From the NCBI GenBank assembly GCA_963662605.1, contig OY759785.1:682001-746000 (forward strand): a stretch of DNA of 64,000 nt. Reading direction: 5' to 3'. Below the pieces are notes generated by a model. The model saw only the letters and a list, made by a program, of their open reading frames with translations, did no database searches and was not told the origin of the DNA. Below, in pieces: positions 53,024-61,427 of this stretch (position 1 is its first letter; every line of letters begins with the position of its first letter). The position numbers were made by a program, and so were the translations under genes. The stretch comes from G963662605 sp963662605. Its GTDB lineage: Bacteria; Bacteroidota; Ignavibacteria; Ignavibacteriales; Ignavibacteriaceae.

Positions 53024-53248
53024 TCCCAGCCCATGACTTAAGTGTCCGTTGCATAACTATCTTCATTAACCACGGTCTTCAGACCGTGGAAGGATACAAC
53101 CAGAGAGCTGGACTTTAGTCCCAAAACACATCTTAATTGGACTAAAGTCCGGGATGTTTGAGGCATTCCTTCTCACGGCCTTAAAAGGCCGTGTTAATGA
53201 TGATCTACATTGACTTCTGCAATAGACTTATAAGTCATGGGCTAGGAA
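53024..53248. repeat. Long palindrome containing smaller palindromes
   Basis: An imperfect 225-nt inverted repeat. The outer arms are CCCATGACTTAAGT (53030-53043) and its mirror ending at 53241. Inside each arm is its own palindrome: ACCACGGTCTTCAGACCGTGG on the left half and CACGGCCTTAAAAGGCCGTG on the right half, both next to TTAAC/GTTAA. The centre is GGACTTTAGTCC and GGACTAAAGTCC around ~18 nt. The whole could fold as one cruciform or a branched RNA. It lies after the MORN/TonB gene. 53249-53457 holds no gene. Confidence 0.7.
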
Positions 53249-53457
53249 AACACTATCTTGCTTGTCATCTCTCCAATTCTTCCCCTCTGATAAACTGAAC
53301 AAATAACCCGGCAACCGTCCCAGTGGTTGAGGTAGGCTGATTCAATACCCCCATAAGGATATTTTAACTTAAATTTCCTGCTAAATACCATATTTTACAA
53401 TAAAATAGGTTGATTTTTGATGAAAAAACCGATAAGTTATCTATCTTAATTTCGTCT

Positions 53458-54141
53458 ATGATTTCGGAAAATATACAACTTATCCGGCAGCGGATAAAAG
53501 ATGCTTGTTTACGGTCGGGCAGGCAGCCCGGCGATGTTACGCTTATTGCGGTCTCGAAGAATTTCGAGGTATCCCATATACGTGAAGCGATGGCGGCAGG
53601 CATGACCCGGTTCGGCGAAAACAAACCGCAGGAGCTGCGGGCAAAGTTTTACGAGATTGGCAACGTGGTTACATGGGATCTTATCGGTCATTTACAGACG
53701 AACAAGGTAAAATACGCGGTTGATAACGCGGATTTTATTCATTCGATTGATTCTCTGAAGCTTGCGGAAGAAGTTTCCAGACAGGCGGCGAAGAAATCGA
53801 AAAAGCAGAATATCCTCCTTGAAGTGAAAACTTCGGATGAGGAAACCAAATTCGGTATGGCTGACGCGGATGTTATAATGCACACTGCGGAATATTGCAT
53901 GTCACAGGAACATTTGCAGTTGTGCGGATTGATGACGATGGCTCCCTTTGTTGATGATGAAAAAATCATCAGAGCGGCTTTCCGTGATTTGTATGAACTT
54001 CGAGAAAAGATGCTCTCCCGTGGATTTCCGGTCAAGGAGCTTTCCATGGGCATGACAGGCGATTTTGTATTTGCCATTGAAGAAGGTGCAACGCTGGTGC
54101 GTATCGGCACTGCGATTTTTGGCGTAAGAAATTATCTATAA
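53458..54141 (+). CDS. yggS: YggS/PROSC family PLP homeostasis protein
   Basis: 227 residues from ATG 53458; an in-frame start at 53410 would add 16 unrelated residues. The PLP lysine is Lys34 (LIAVSKNF), followed by FGENKPQELRAKF and the WDLIGHLQTNKVKY motif. C-terminal GMTGDFVFAIEEGATLVRIGTAIFG matches the phosphate-binding part. The protein is a single-domain fold type III barrel that buffers pyridoxal phosphate. It is first in a run with the DivIVA-like and PNP genes. Confidence 0.95.
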   Translation: MISENIQLIRQRIKDACLRSGRQPGDVTLIAVSKNFEVSHIREAMAAGMTRFGENKPQELRAKFYEIGNVVTWDLIGHLQTNKVKYAVDNADFIHSIDSLKLAEEVSRQAAKKSKKQNILLEVKTSDEETKFGMADADVIMHTAEYCMSQEHLQLCGLMTMAPFVDDEKIIRAAFRDLYELREKMLSRGFPVKELSMGMTGDFVFAIEEGATLVRIGTAIFGVRNYL

Positions 54142-54155
54142 TTGAGTAACACAGT

Positions 54156-54692
54156 ATGAGATTATCAGCGGTTAGTATAAAACATCAGGAATTCAACAAG
54201 GTATTCCGCGGCTTTGATGCCGAGGAAGTACAGGCATTCCTTGAGAAGATTGCGGATGATTACGAAGAGCTGCAAACAGAGAATGAAACTCTGAAAAAGC
54301 AGATTGAAGAAGCTGAAGAACAGCTTGTGGAATTCCGCCGCATTGAAAAAAATCTTCAGGAAACGCTGCTAAAAGCTCAGGAAAATTCCGCCAAATCAAT
54401 TGAGTCGTCAAAGAAACAGACGAACCTCATGATGAAAGAAGCGGAATTGAAAGCACAACAGATAATTGAGAAAGCAAAAGAATACGCCAACGAAGTGCGG
54501 AGTTCAATTATCAACCTGCGCGAAGAACGCGATCTCATTATTGCAAAACTGCGCGCTATTGTTAACTCGCAGGCAAATTTACTGGAAATGAAAGTTGAAA
54601 AAGCGGGTGATGAACCGGTCGCTGAAAAGAAGACTGAAACCCCGAAAAAGCACCAAATCAATATTGACCAAGTTATAGAAAAATTACTATGA
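54156..54692 (+). CDS. DivIVA-domain protein
   Basis: 178 residues. The N-terminal DivIVA pattern (IKHQEFNKVFRGFDAEEVQAFLEKIADDYEEL) precedes long coiled coils (about 30-155). DivIVA-like proteins bind curved membranes and position cell-wall machinery. It overlaps the PNP gene by 4 nt (ATGA) and follows yggS by 14 nt; yggS next to divIVA is a common order. It lacks any membrane helix. Confidence 0.87.
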   Translation: MRLSAVSIKHQEFNKVFRGFDAEEVQAFLEKIADDYEELQTENETLKKQIEEAEEQLVEFRRIEKNLQETLLKAQENSAKSIESSKKQTNLMMKEAELKAQQIIEKAKEYANEVRSSIINLREERDLIIAKLRAIVNSQANLLEMKVEKAGDEPVAEKKTETPKKHQINIDQVIEKLL

Positions 54693-55516
54693 GTACTTTA
54701 CAGAGCGCGTTACAGGAAACCCTTGCAGCAATTCGCGAACATACGGCGGAAACTTATCCCGTCGGTATTATTCTCGGTACCGGACTCGGTGGTTTGGTAA
54801 AAGAAATTGAAGAAAGACTCGAAATTGAATACGCGGAGATACCGCATTTCCCGTTATCAACAGTTGAATCACATCAGGGAAAATTAATTTTCGGCAAACT
54901 CGGCGGCAAGAATGTCGTTGCCATGCAGGGACGCTTTCATTATTACGAAGGCTATACCATGCAGGAAATCACCTATCCCGAACGCGTCATGAAGATGCTG
55001 GGAGTCGAAACCCTGCTTGTTTCAAACGCGTGCGGAGGGATGAATCCCTTTTACCGCCGCGGCGATGTTATGCTTATTGCCGATCATATCAACTTGCTTG
55101 GCGATAATCCGCTTATCGGAAAAAACGCCGATGAATTCGGCCCGCGTTTTCCTGATATGAGCGAACCATACAGCAAAGAATTGATAGCTTTGGCTGAGCG
55201 TATCGCGCTCGAAAATAAAATTCATGTTCATAAAGGCGTGTTTGTTGCGGTCTCCGGACCGAACCTCGAAACACGCGCAGAGTATCGTTTCCTTCGCGGT
55301 ATCGGTGCCGATGTTGTCGGCATGTCAACCGTGCCCGAGTGTATTGTGGCGAACCACATGGGAATGAAAGTCCTCGGTATCAGTATCATCACGGATGAGT
55401 GTTTTCCGGATGCTTTGAAACCCGTCAGCCTTGAAGAGGTGATTGCGGCGGCTAATGAAGCTGAACCGAAGATGAGTTTAATTATGAAAGAAGTTGTAAA
55501 GAGTTTGCCATGCTAA
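54689..55516 (+). CDS. Purine-nucleoside phosphorylase (trimeric type)
   Basis: 275 residues. VGIILGTGLGGLVKEI (phosphate loop), AMQGRFHYYEGYTMQEI, VSNACGGMNP, GPNLETRAEY and VGMSTVPE are all signatures of the PNP/MTAP trimeric family, with Asn in ISIITDECF rather than the usual ITN (here Thr-Asp). It splits purine nucleosides with phosphate in purine salvage. The Asp at that last spot is also seen in adenosine-accepting relatives, so base preference is not certain. It overlaps the next gene by 7 nt. Confidence 0.92.
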   Translation: MSTLQSALQETLAAIREHTAETYPVGIILGTGLGGLVKEIEERLEIEYAEIPHFPLSTVESHQGKLIFGKLGGKNVVAMQGRFHYYEGYTMQEITYPERVMKMLGVETLLVSNACGGMNPFYRRGDVMLIADHINLLGDNPLIGKNADEFGPRFPDMSEPYSKELIALAERIALENKIHVHKGVFVAVSGPNLETRAEYRFLRGIGADVVGMSTVPECIVANHMGMKVLGISIITDECFPDALKPVSLEEVIAAANEAEPKMSLIMKEVVKSLPC

Positions 55517-56124
55517 AAAGAGGATTAATCTCGTATACAACGCCGCTGCTTTTCGCGGTGCTGATTTTTATGTCGGATTTTTTAGAGACCTCGCTTTTTA
55601 AATTCGGCGATCTGAATTTCGCGTTCTGGTTTATCCTTTCCGTGTTCTGTTTCGGAGCCGGTTGGTTCATGGTAAAATCTTTCGGCTATCAGCCGGCCGG
55701 TAAAATGATTTTTGCTATCTCAATCGGAACGGCAATTGTGAGCGTTTTTATTGTCGTACTTTTCCGCGAGTATTTTAACGCGTTGAACCCGACGTTCGAG
55801 AATGTTTTTCTGTTCGCATTGCGTAATTTCTTCCTCGGCGCGATGGGCTTTTTCGGCCTCGCCATCCGTGAATTGTGGACTATGCATTCAACGATGCTGA
55901 TGCAGTCGGAAAAAATTAAATTGATTGAAGAGACAATTAAAGATTCGAAAAAAGAGAGCGAACTTATTATCAAGGAAGCTCAGGTGCAGGCAGCAAAACT
56001 TATTAACGACGCTGAAGCGGCAGCGAAAAATATCTTTTTGAGAAAAGAACGCGTTGAAAAAGAATTGCGCGACTTTATTCAGATAGAAAAAGAACTTATT
56101 AAAAAATACGAAGAAACTAAATAG
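55510..56124 (+). CDS. Four-helix membrane protein with C-terminal coiled coil
   Basis: 204 residues. Four membrane helices cover about 8-125 (YTTPLLFAVLIFMSDFL, FAFWFILSVFCFGAGWFMV, MIFAISIGTAIVSVFIVVLF and VFLFALRNFFLGAMGFFGLAI). The rest is a charged coiled coil rich in Lys, Glu and Ala (KIKLIEETIKDSKKESELIIKEAQ...), similar in style to the DivIVA-like protein two genes earlier. I do not recognise the family. The context suggests a membrane partner of DivIVA-like protein. Confidence 0.65.
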   Translation: MLKRGLISYTTPLLFAVLIFMSDFLETSLFKFGDLNFAFWFILSVFCFGAGWFMVKSFGYQPAGKMIFAISIGTAIVSVFIVVLFREYFNALNPTFENVFLFALRNFFLGAMGFFGLAIRELWTMHSTMLMQSEKIKLIEETIKDSKKESELIIKEAQVQAAKLINDAEAAAKNIFLRKERVEKELRDFIQIEKELIKKYEETK

Positions 56125-56214
56125 ACCGAACGGTACGGATTGCAGTCCCGCTCTGCGTGAACATATCTGCTTTGTCCGCTCGAATTACTACTTTAAATTA
56201 TGGTGCAGTGATCA

Positions 56215-59200
56215 ATGGCTAAATACAAGACTCTTCCCGATCAAATAAACTATCCCGCGATAGAAAAAGAGATCCTGAAGTATTGGGAAGAACATAATAT
56301 ATTCGAAAAAAGTATCTCAACAAGAGAAGGTTCCAAATCATTTACATTTTACGAAGGGCCTCCGACAGCAAACGGTAAGCCCGGTATTCATCACGTTATG
56401 GCTCGTTCGCTGAAAGATCTCGTCTGCCGTTATAAAACAATGCAGGGATATCAGGTTCACCGCAAAGCAGGATGGGATACGCACGGCCTGCCGGTTGAAA
56501 TTGAAGTTGAAAAGAAACTTGGCATTAAAACGAAAAGTGAAATTCCAATCTTTGGTGTTGAGAAATATAACAAGGCATGCCGCGAATCTGTTTTTACTTA
56601 CAAAGATTTGTGGGAGCAGATGACCCACCGCATGGGGTACTGGCTCAATCTTGAGGACGCGTACATCACGTGTACCAATGAATATATTGAATCTGTCTGG
56701 TGGTCGTTAAAAACATTATTCGACCGCGGACTCATCTACAAAGATTATAAAATTGTTCCGCAGTGCCCGCGTTCCGAAACCGTGCTTTCATCACATGAAC
56801 TCGCGCTCGGTTACCGCATGACAAAGGATCCGTCCATTTACGTTCTTTTTAAAATAAAAGGTCAGGACGCGCACTTCCTCGTTTGGACGACAACACCGTG
56901 GACGCTTATCTCAAACGTCGCTCTTGCCGTTGGTAAAGATATTGACTATGTAAAAGTTCACCACAAAGAAAAGAATATCATCCTTGCTAAAGCTCGACTT
57001 GCCGCTCTTGACGGCGAGTATGAAATTCTCGAAGAGTTCAAAGGCGAAGTACTTGAGCACGTTGAATACGAACAGTTGATGAACTACGTTTCCACCGACA
57101 AAAAAGCTTTTTACGTATTGCTTGGTGACTTTGTCAGCACGGAAGACGGTTCGGGTATTGTTCATGTCGCTCCGGCTTTCGGTGCGGATGACTATGAAAT
57201 TTCAAAGAAGTACGGACTCCCGATGTTCCAGCCGGTCACTCGCGGCGGAAGATTCACGGATGAAGTAACTGACTACGCCGGACAATTTGTAAAAGATGCC
57301 GATGCGGCAATTATGCAAAAGCTGAAAGCCGAAGGCAAGATGTATAAAAAGGGAGTCATTGAGCACTCCTATCCGTTCTCATGGCGCTTTGATGATGTCC
57401 CGGTTATTTACTACGCGCGCGAGTCATGGTTCATTAGAACAACATCCATTGCCGATAAGATGATTGAGTTGAATAAAACAATCAACTGGTGCCCGCCTGA
57501 AATCGGGGTCGGACGCTTCGGTAACTGGCTTGAGGATAACAAAGATTGGGCGCTTTCACGCGACCGCTATTGGGCAACCCCGCTCCCTATCTGGGTCAGC
57601 GATAAAGGCGACATGTTTGCCGTCGGCTCGATGGCTGAATTAGGCGAAGGCTTTTCTGTTGATGAAAGCGGTAAGAGAACCTACGTTAAAGACATGAAAG
57701 AAATTGACCTCCACAAACCTTTCGTGGATAACATCGTTTTTGAAAAAGACGGACAGCTTTACAAACGCACACCTGAACTTATTGATGTGTGGTACGATTC
57801 GGGTTCAATGCCGTTTGCTCAGTATCATTATCCTTTTGAAAATAAAGAATGGTTCGAAGCAAACTTCCCGGCAGACTATATCTCCGAAGGTATTGATCAG
57901 ACCCGCGGATGGTTTTACACCATGCACGCGATAGGCACCATGCTCTTCGGTTCAATAGCGTATAAGAACTGTCTTGTCAACGATCTTATTCTTGACAAGA
58001 AGGGCTTGAAAATGTCCAAGTCGAAAGGCAACACTGTTGACCCGTTCGGCTTGTTTGATAAATATGGAGCAGATGCAACCCGCTGGTATTTGATTATTAA
58101 CAGTCCGCCATGGCGGCCGACATTGTTTAATGAAGAAGATTTGGTTGATTATCAGCGCAAATTCTTCGGTACCTTGTATAACACGTATGCGTTCTTTGCT
58201 TTGTATGCAAACATTGATGGTTTTACGTTCAAAGAAGAATTATTGCCGTACGAGAGCCGTCCGGAAATAGATCGCTGGATTATCTCGAAGCTCAATTCGG
58301 TTGTTGAAGAATATCAGCAATTAATGGACGCTTATGATGTGACGAAAGCCACAAGATTAATCGCTTCTTTCACCATAGATCATCTGTCAAATTGGTACGT
58401 TCGTCGCTGCCGGCGCCGTTTCTGGAAGTCGGAAATGAACGCAAATAAGCTTTCGGCATACCAAACACTGCATGAATGTTTAATTACTGTTTGCAAATTA
58501 TCCGCTCCCTTTGTACCTTTCACGAGTGAAGAAATTTTCAGTAATCTGAATAACGTCACGAAACTCGAAAAAGTCGAATCCATTCACTTGTCGGATTTCC
58601 CGAAAGTCGGATATCGCGACCTGGCTTTGGAAGAGAAAATGGATATTGCGCAGAGAGTAGTAACTATGGGACGCGCAATGAGAGCAAAGCACAACATGAA
58701 AGTCCGTCAGCCGCTCTTGAAAATGATGGTTGCTGTAGATGAATCCAAACGTGATGCTCTTACCAAAATGAACGATGTTATTCTCGAAGAGCTGAACATT
58801 AAAGAAATGATTGTTCTTACTGATGATGCTGGAATCGTGCAGAAATCGGCAAAGCCGAATTTCAAAGCAATCGGACCGAAACACGGCAAAAAAGCGAATC
58901 CGGTGGCAAATGCTATTCGTGAGTTGAGCGGCGAACAGATTGCAGTGCTGGAAAAAGGCACTCCGGTCACCGTACAGATTGACGGAGCCGATGTCGAGAT
59001 TGCAAAAGAAGACGTTGAAATCATCCGTTCCGAAATTCAGGGCTGGATTGTCCAGAACGAAGAAGGAATTACGGTTGCTCTCGATACCGAATTGAATAGT
59101 GATCTTGTTGCTGAAGGAATTGCCCGCGAATTTGTAAACAGGGTTCAAAACCTGCGTAAGGATTCCGGATTTGACGTTACAGACCGCATTGAAATTATGT

Positions 59201-59367
59201 ATAATGCGCCTGAAACATTAGCGGCGGCTATAAAGCAATTTGAGCAGTATATCGGTAATGAAGTTTTAGCTGCGGCATTCCGCACAGAAGGTGATTTTGA
59301 ATTTTCCGTGGATGCGGAAATTGACGATAAAATTGTTAATATTAGTATTAAGAAATATCAAGCCTGA
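56215..59367 (+). CDS. ileS: Isoleucyl-tRNA synthetase
   Basis: 1050 residues, the long (type 2-like) form. The class I signature reads GPPTANGKPGIHHVMARS and the second KMSKSKGN appears around residue 603. The editing domain (CP1) lies between them and the C-terminal anticodon-binding domain has WYVRRCRRRFWKS. It charges tRNA-Ile in the cytosol. No T-box leader is seen in the 90 nt upstream. It is followed after 14 nt by the DksA-type gene. Confidence 0.97.
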   Translation: MAKYKTLPDQINYPAIEKEILKYWEEHNIFEKSISTREGSKSFTFYEGPPTANGKPGIHHVMARSLKDLVCRYKTMQGYQVHRKAGWDTHGLPVEIEVEKKLGIKTKSEIPIFGVEKYNKACRESVFTYKDLWEQMTHRMGYWLNLEDAYITCTNEYIESVWWSLKTLFDRGLIYKDYKIVPQCPRSETVLSSHELALGYRMTKDPSIYVLFKIKGQDAHFLVWTTTPWTLISNVALAVGKDIDYVKVHHKEKNIILAKARLAALDGEYEILEEFKGEVLEHVEYEQLMNYVSTDKKAFYVLLGDFVSTEDGSGIVHVAPAFGADDYEISKKYGLPMFQPVTRGGRFTDEVTDYAGQFVKDADAAIMQKLKAEGKMYKKGVIEHSYPFSWRFDDVPVIYYARESWFIRTTSIADKMIELNKTINWCPPEIGVGRFGNWLEDNKDWALSRDRYWATPLPIWVSDKGDMFAVGSMAELGEGFSVDESGKRTYVKDMKEIDLHKPFVDNIVFEKDGQLYKRTPELIDVWYDSGSMPFAQYHYPFENKEWFEANFPADYISEGIDQTRGWFYTMHAIGTMLFGSIAYKNCLVNDLILDKKGLKMSKSKGNTVDPFGLFDKYGADATRWYLIINSPPWRPTLFNEEDLVDYQRKFFGTLYNTYAFFALYANIDGFTFKEELLPYESRPEIDRWIISKLNSVVEEYQQLMDAYDVTKATRLIASFTIDHLSNWYVRRCRRRFWKSEMNANKLSAYQTLHECLITVCKLSAPFVPFTSEEIFSNLNNVTKLEKVESIHLSDFPKVGYRDLALEEKMDIAQRVVTMGRAMRAKHNMKVRQPLLKMMVAVDESKRDALTKMNDVILEELNIKEMIVLTDDAGIVQKSAKPNFKAIGPKHGKKANPVANAIRELSGEQIAVLEKGTPVTVQIDGADVEIAKEDVEIIRSEIQGWIVQNEEGITVALDTELNSDLVAEGIAREFVNRVQNLRKDSGFDVTDRIEIMYNAPETLAAAIKQFEQYIGNEVLAAAFRTEGDFEFSVDAEIDDKIVNISIKKYQA

Positions 59368-59381
59368 TAAAGGAGTTAGTT

Positions 59382-60152
59382 ATGGCCAAGAAAACAACCC
59401 CTGCAAAAAAGAAAGCTGTTAAAAAGCCAGCTGCTAAACCTGCTGTTAAAAAAGCAGTGAAAAAAGCTGCGCCGGTAAAAGCCAAAAAGGCAGCTCCGAA
59501 ACCTGCAGCCAAAGCGAAAAAAGCTGCACCGGTAAAGAGTGCTAAAAAGGTTGTTAAAGCCCCGGAAAAGAAAGTTGTAAAGAAGGTTGTTAAAGCTGCT
59601 GAAAAAAAGACAGTAGCGATGAAACCTTTAAAAGCGGTTATAGCTCACAAACTGACACCGGCAAAAAAGGCACCCGTTGTTGCAAAGCCGAAAGTTGAAG
59701 AACCGGCGGCAAAGCCGAAACCAAAAGCTCCGCTGAAAAAATACAGCAAATCAGAACTTGAGCATTTCAAAAAAATTATCACGGAAAAACAGCGCGAAAT
59801 AATTGAGCAGTTGCAAAATCTCCGCGACCAGATGCTTGACCCGACAACGGGTGAATACATCAACGAGAATTCTCCTTATTCACTGCACATGGCTGAGCAG
59901 GGAACGGATGCCATGGAGAGAGAAAAAACCTATCTCTATGCCCAGAGAGAAAACAAATTCCTCGGCTATCTTGAGGATGCACTAAAGAGAATTGATGCCG
60001 GTACGTACGGATTGTGCATTGACTGTATTGACGATCCGAAACATCTCTGTCCGACCTGTCCGTTGATTCCAAAAGAGCGGTTGGAAGCGGTTCCGCACTC
60101 ACAGTTATGCGTGCAGATTAAAATGAAGCAGGAAAAACCAAGAAGGATGTAA
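59382..60152 (+). CDS. DksA/TraR-type zinc-finger protein with histone-H1-like N-terminus
   Basis: 256 residues. Residues 1 to about 118 are almost only Lys, Ala, Pro and Val (AKKTTPAKKKAVKKPAAKPA...), like H1-type nucleoid proteins, and should bind DNA. From about 125 a DksA-like coiled coil (SELEHFKKIITEKQREIIEQLQNLRDQML) leads into a zinc region with Cys212, Cys215, Cys223, Cys226 and Cys243. The order GLCIDC, 7 residues, CPTC, then LIPKERLEAVPHSQLC is not the canonical C4, where the last pair is CxxC. It could modulate RNA polymerase or DNA packaging. It lies between ileS and lspA. Confidence 0.87.
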   Translation: MAKKTTPAKKKAVKKPAAKPAVKKAVKKAAPVKAKKAAPKPAAKAKKAAPVKSAKKVVKAPEKKVVKKVVKAAEKKTVAMKPLKAVIAHKLTPAKKAPVVAKPKVEEPAAKPKPKAPLKKYSKSELEHFKKIITEKQREIIEQLQNLRDQMLDPTTGEYINENSPYSLHMAEQGTDAMEREKTYLYAQRENKFLGYLEDALKRIDAGTYGLCIDCIDDPKHLCPTCPLIPKERLEAVPHSQLCVQIKMKQEKPRRM

Positions 60153-60179
60153 TTCATCCGGGATCTATAAAGGATTTTT

Positions 60180-60740
60180 TTGAGAGCACTCTATGTATCA
60201 CTCTTGGTTGTTATAGCCGATCAACTGAGTAAGTTATTTATTAAAGGATTCTCCATTCCTTTCTCGCATCTGCATTTTACGGGGATGCAATACGGCGAAA
60301 GTTACCACGTCATCGGTAAGTTTTTCAGAATCACATTTGTGGAAAACCCCGCTATGGCGTTCAGTATTGATCCGGGCAGCTCGTCGGTAATTTGGCTATC
60401 CTTATTCAGAATAATCGCCAGCGTCGGAATACTCTATTATCTCTACATTTCGAGACACGAATCATTACGCATGCGTGTGGCATTGGCATTGTTATTCGGC
60501 GGGGCAATAGGGAATTTAATAGACAGGCTTTTTTACGGTATCGCTTACGGATACGCACCGGTCTTTTACGGAAAAGTTGTTGATTTTTTTGAGTTTAGTT
60601 TCTTTCGTATCGCTCTGTTCGGTCAGAGTTATGAAAGTTTTCCGATATTCAACATAGCGGATGCCGCGGTAACCGTAGGAGTGTGTCTGCTCTTTCTTTC
60701 ATTCACCGTGCGGCAGAAAACCCCGGCGGGACAAAAATAA
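60180..60740 (+). CDS. lspA: Signal peptidase II, first tandem copy
   Basis: 186 residues from a TTG start (AAAGGA upstream). Four membrane helices are present. The conserved regions are VVIADQLSKLFIKG, FRITFVENPAMAFSI (N and P), GGAIGNLIDRLFYG, VVDFFEF (catalytic Asp) and FPIFNIADAAVTVG (catalytic Asp). It cuts lipoprotein signal peptides before the lipid-modified Cys. It is followed after 51 nt by a second lspA; both have intact active sites. Confidence 0.93.
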   Translation: MRALYVSLLVVIADQLSKLFIKGFSIPFSHLHFTGMQYGESYHVIGKFFRITFVENPAMAFSIDPGSSSVIWLSLFRIIASVGILYYLYISRHESLRMRVALALLFGGAIGNLIDRLFYGIAYGYAPVFYGKVVDFFEFSFFRIALFGQSYESFPIFNIADAAVTVGVCLLFLSFTVRQKTPAGQK

Positions 60741-60791
60741 AAACCGGTTCGTGTTGTTCCGGAATTATGAAATTAGTCAGGAAATAGATTT

Positions 60792-61421
60792 TTGAAAGTA
60801 TTGTATTTTACGCTCTCGGTTGTTATAGCCGATCAGTTGAGCAAGTTATTTGTTAAAGGTTTTTCGATTCCGTTTTTGCACATTAAATTTTCCGGAATGT
60901 TACTGGGCGACAGTTTCCGCGTTATCGGTAATTTTTTCAGAGTTACATTCGTGGAAAATCCCGGAATGGCTTTCGGTATTGGCTTAGGCATTACTGCGAA
61001 ACTCATGATCTCCGTTTTTTCAATACTCGCCAGCATCGGACTTTTTTGGTATCTGTATCAGGTTAGAAATCAATCATTCAGCCTCCGTTTTTCACTCGCA
61101 CTCATTCTGGGCGGTGCAATAGGCAATCTGATTGACCGCGTTTTTTATGGTGTTTTTTACGGATATGACAAGTTGTTTTACGGAAAGGTCGTAGACTTTT
61201 TCGATTTCGACTTCTTCAATATTTCTCTGTTCGGCAGAGGTTTTGAGCGGTTCCCCGTGTTTAATGTTGCCGATGCAGCAGTTACTATTGGCGTTCTCAC
61301 GCTGATTTTATTCTATAAACAGAATACGAAAGAGGACGAACCCGCGGTAGAGGCAGCTGCTGAAGAAGCATCACTGGAAGCTCCCCCTGAAGAGAATCCA
61401 TCAAACGAACAAATATCCTAA
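60792..61421 (+). CDS. lspA: Signal peptidase II, second tandem copy
   Basis: 209 residues, again from a TTG start. It keeps VVIADQLSKLFVKG, FVENPGMAFGIG, GNLIDRVFYG, VVDFFDF and FPVFNVADAAVTIG, so both catalytic Asp residues remain. It is slightly longer than copy 1 owing to a Glu/Ala-rich C-terminal tail (about 178-209, EAAAEEASLEAPPEE). The two copies are clearly paralogous with many substitutions, so the duplication is old. rluD follows 6 nt later. Confidence 0.93.
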   Translation: MKVLYFTLSVVIADQLSKLFVKGFSIPFLHIKFSGMLLGDSFRVIGNFFRVTFVENPGMAFGIGLGITAKLMISVFSILASIGLFWYLYQVRNQSFSLRFSLALILGGAIGNLIDRVFYGVFYGYDKLFYGKVVDFFDFDFFNISLFGRGFERFPVFNVADAAVTIGVLTLILFYKQNTKEDEPAVEAAAEEASLEAPPEENPSNEQIS

Positions 61422-61427
61422 CCGTTC

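Noticed and set aside
56125..56214. T-box or other riboswitch before ileS
   Set aside because: Only 90 nt, with no T-box sequence, specifier loop or terminator hairpin.
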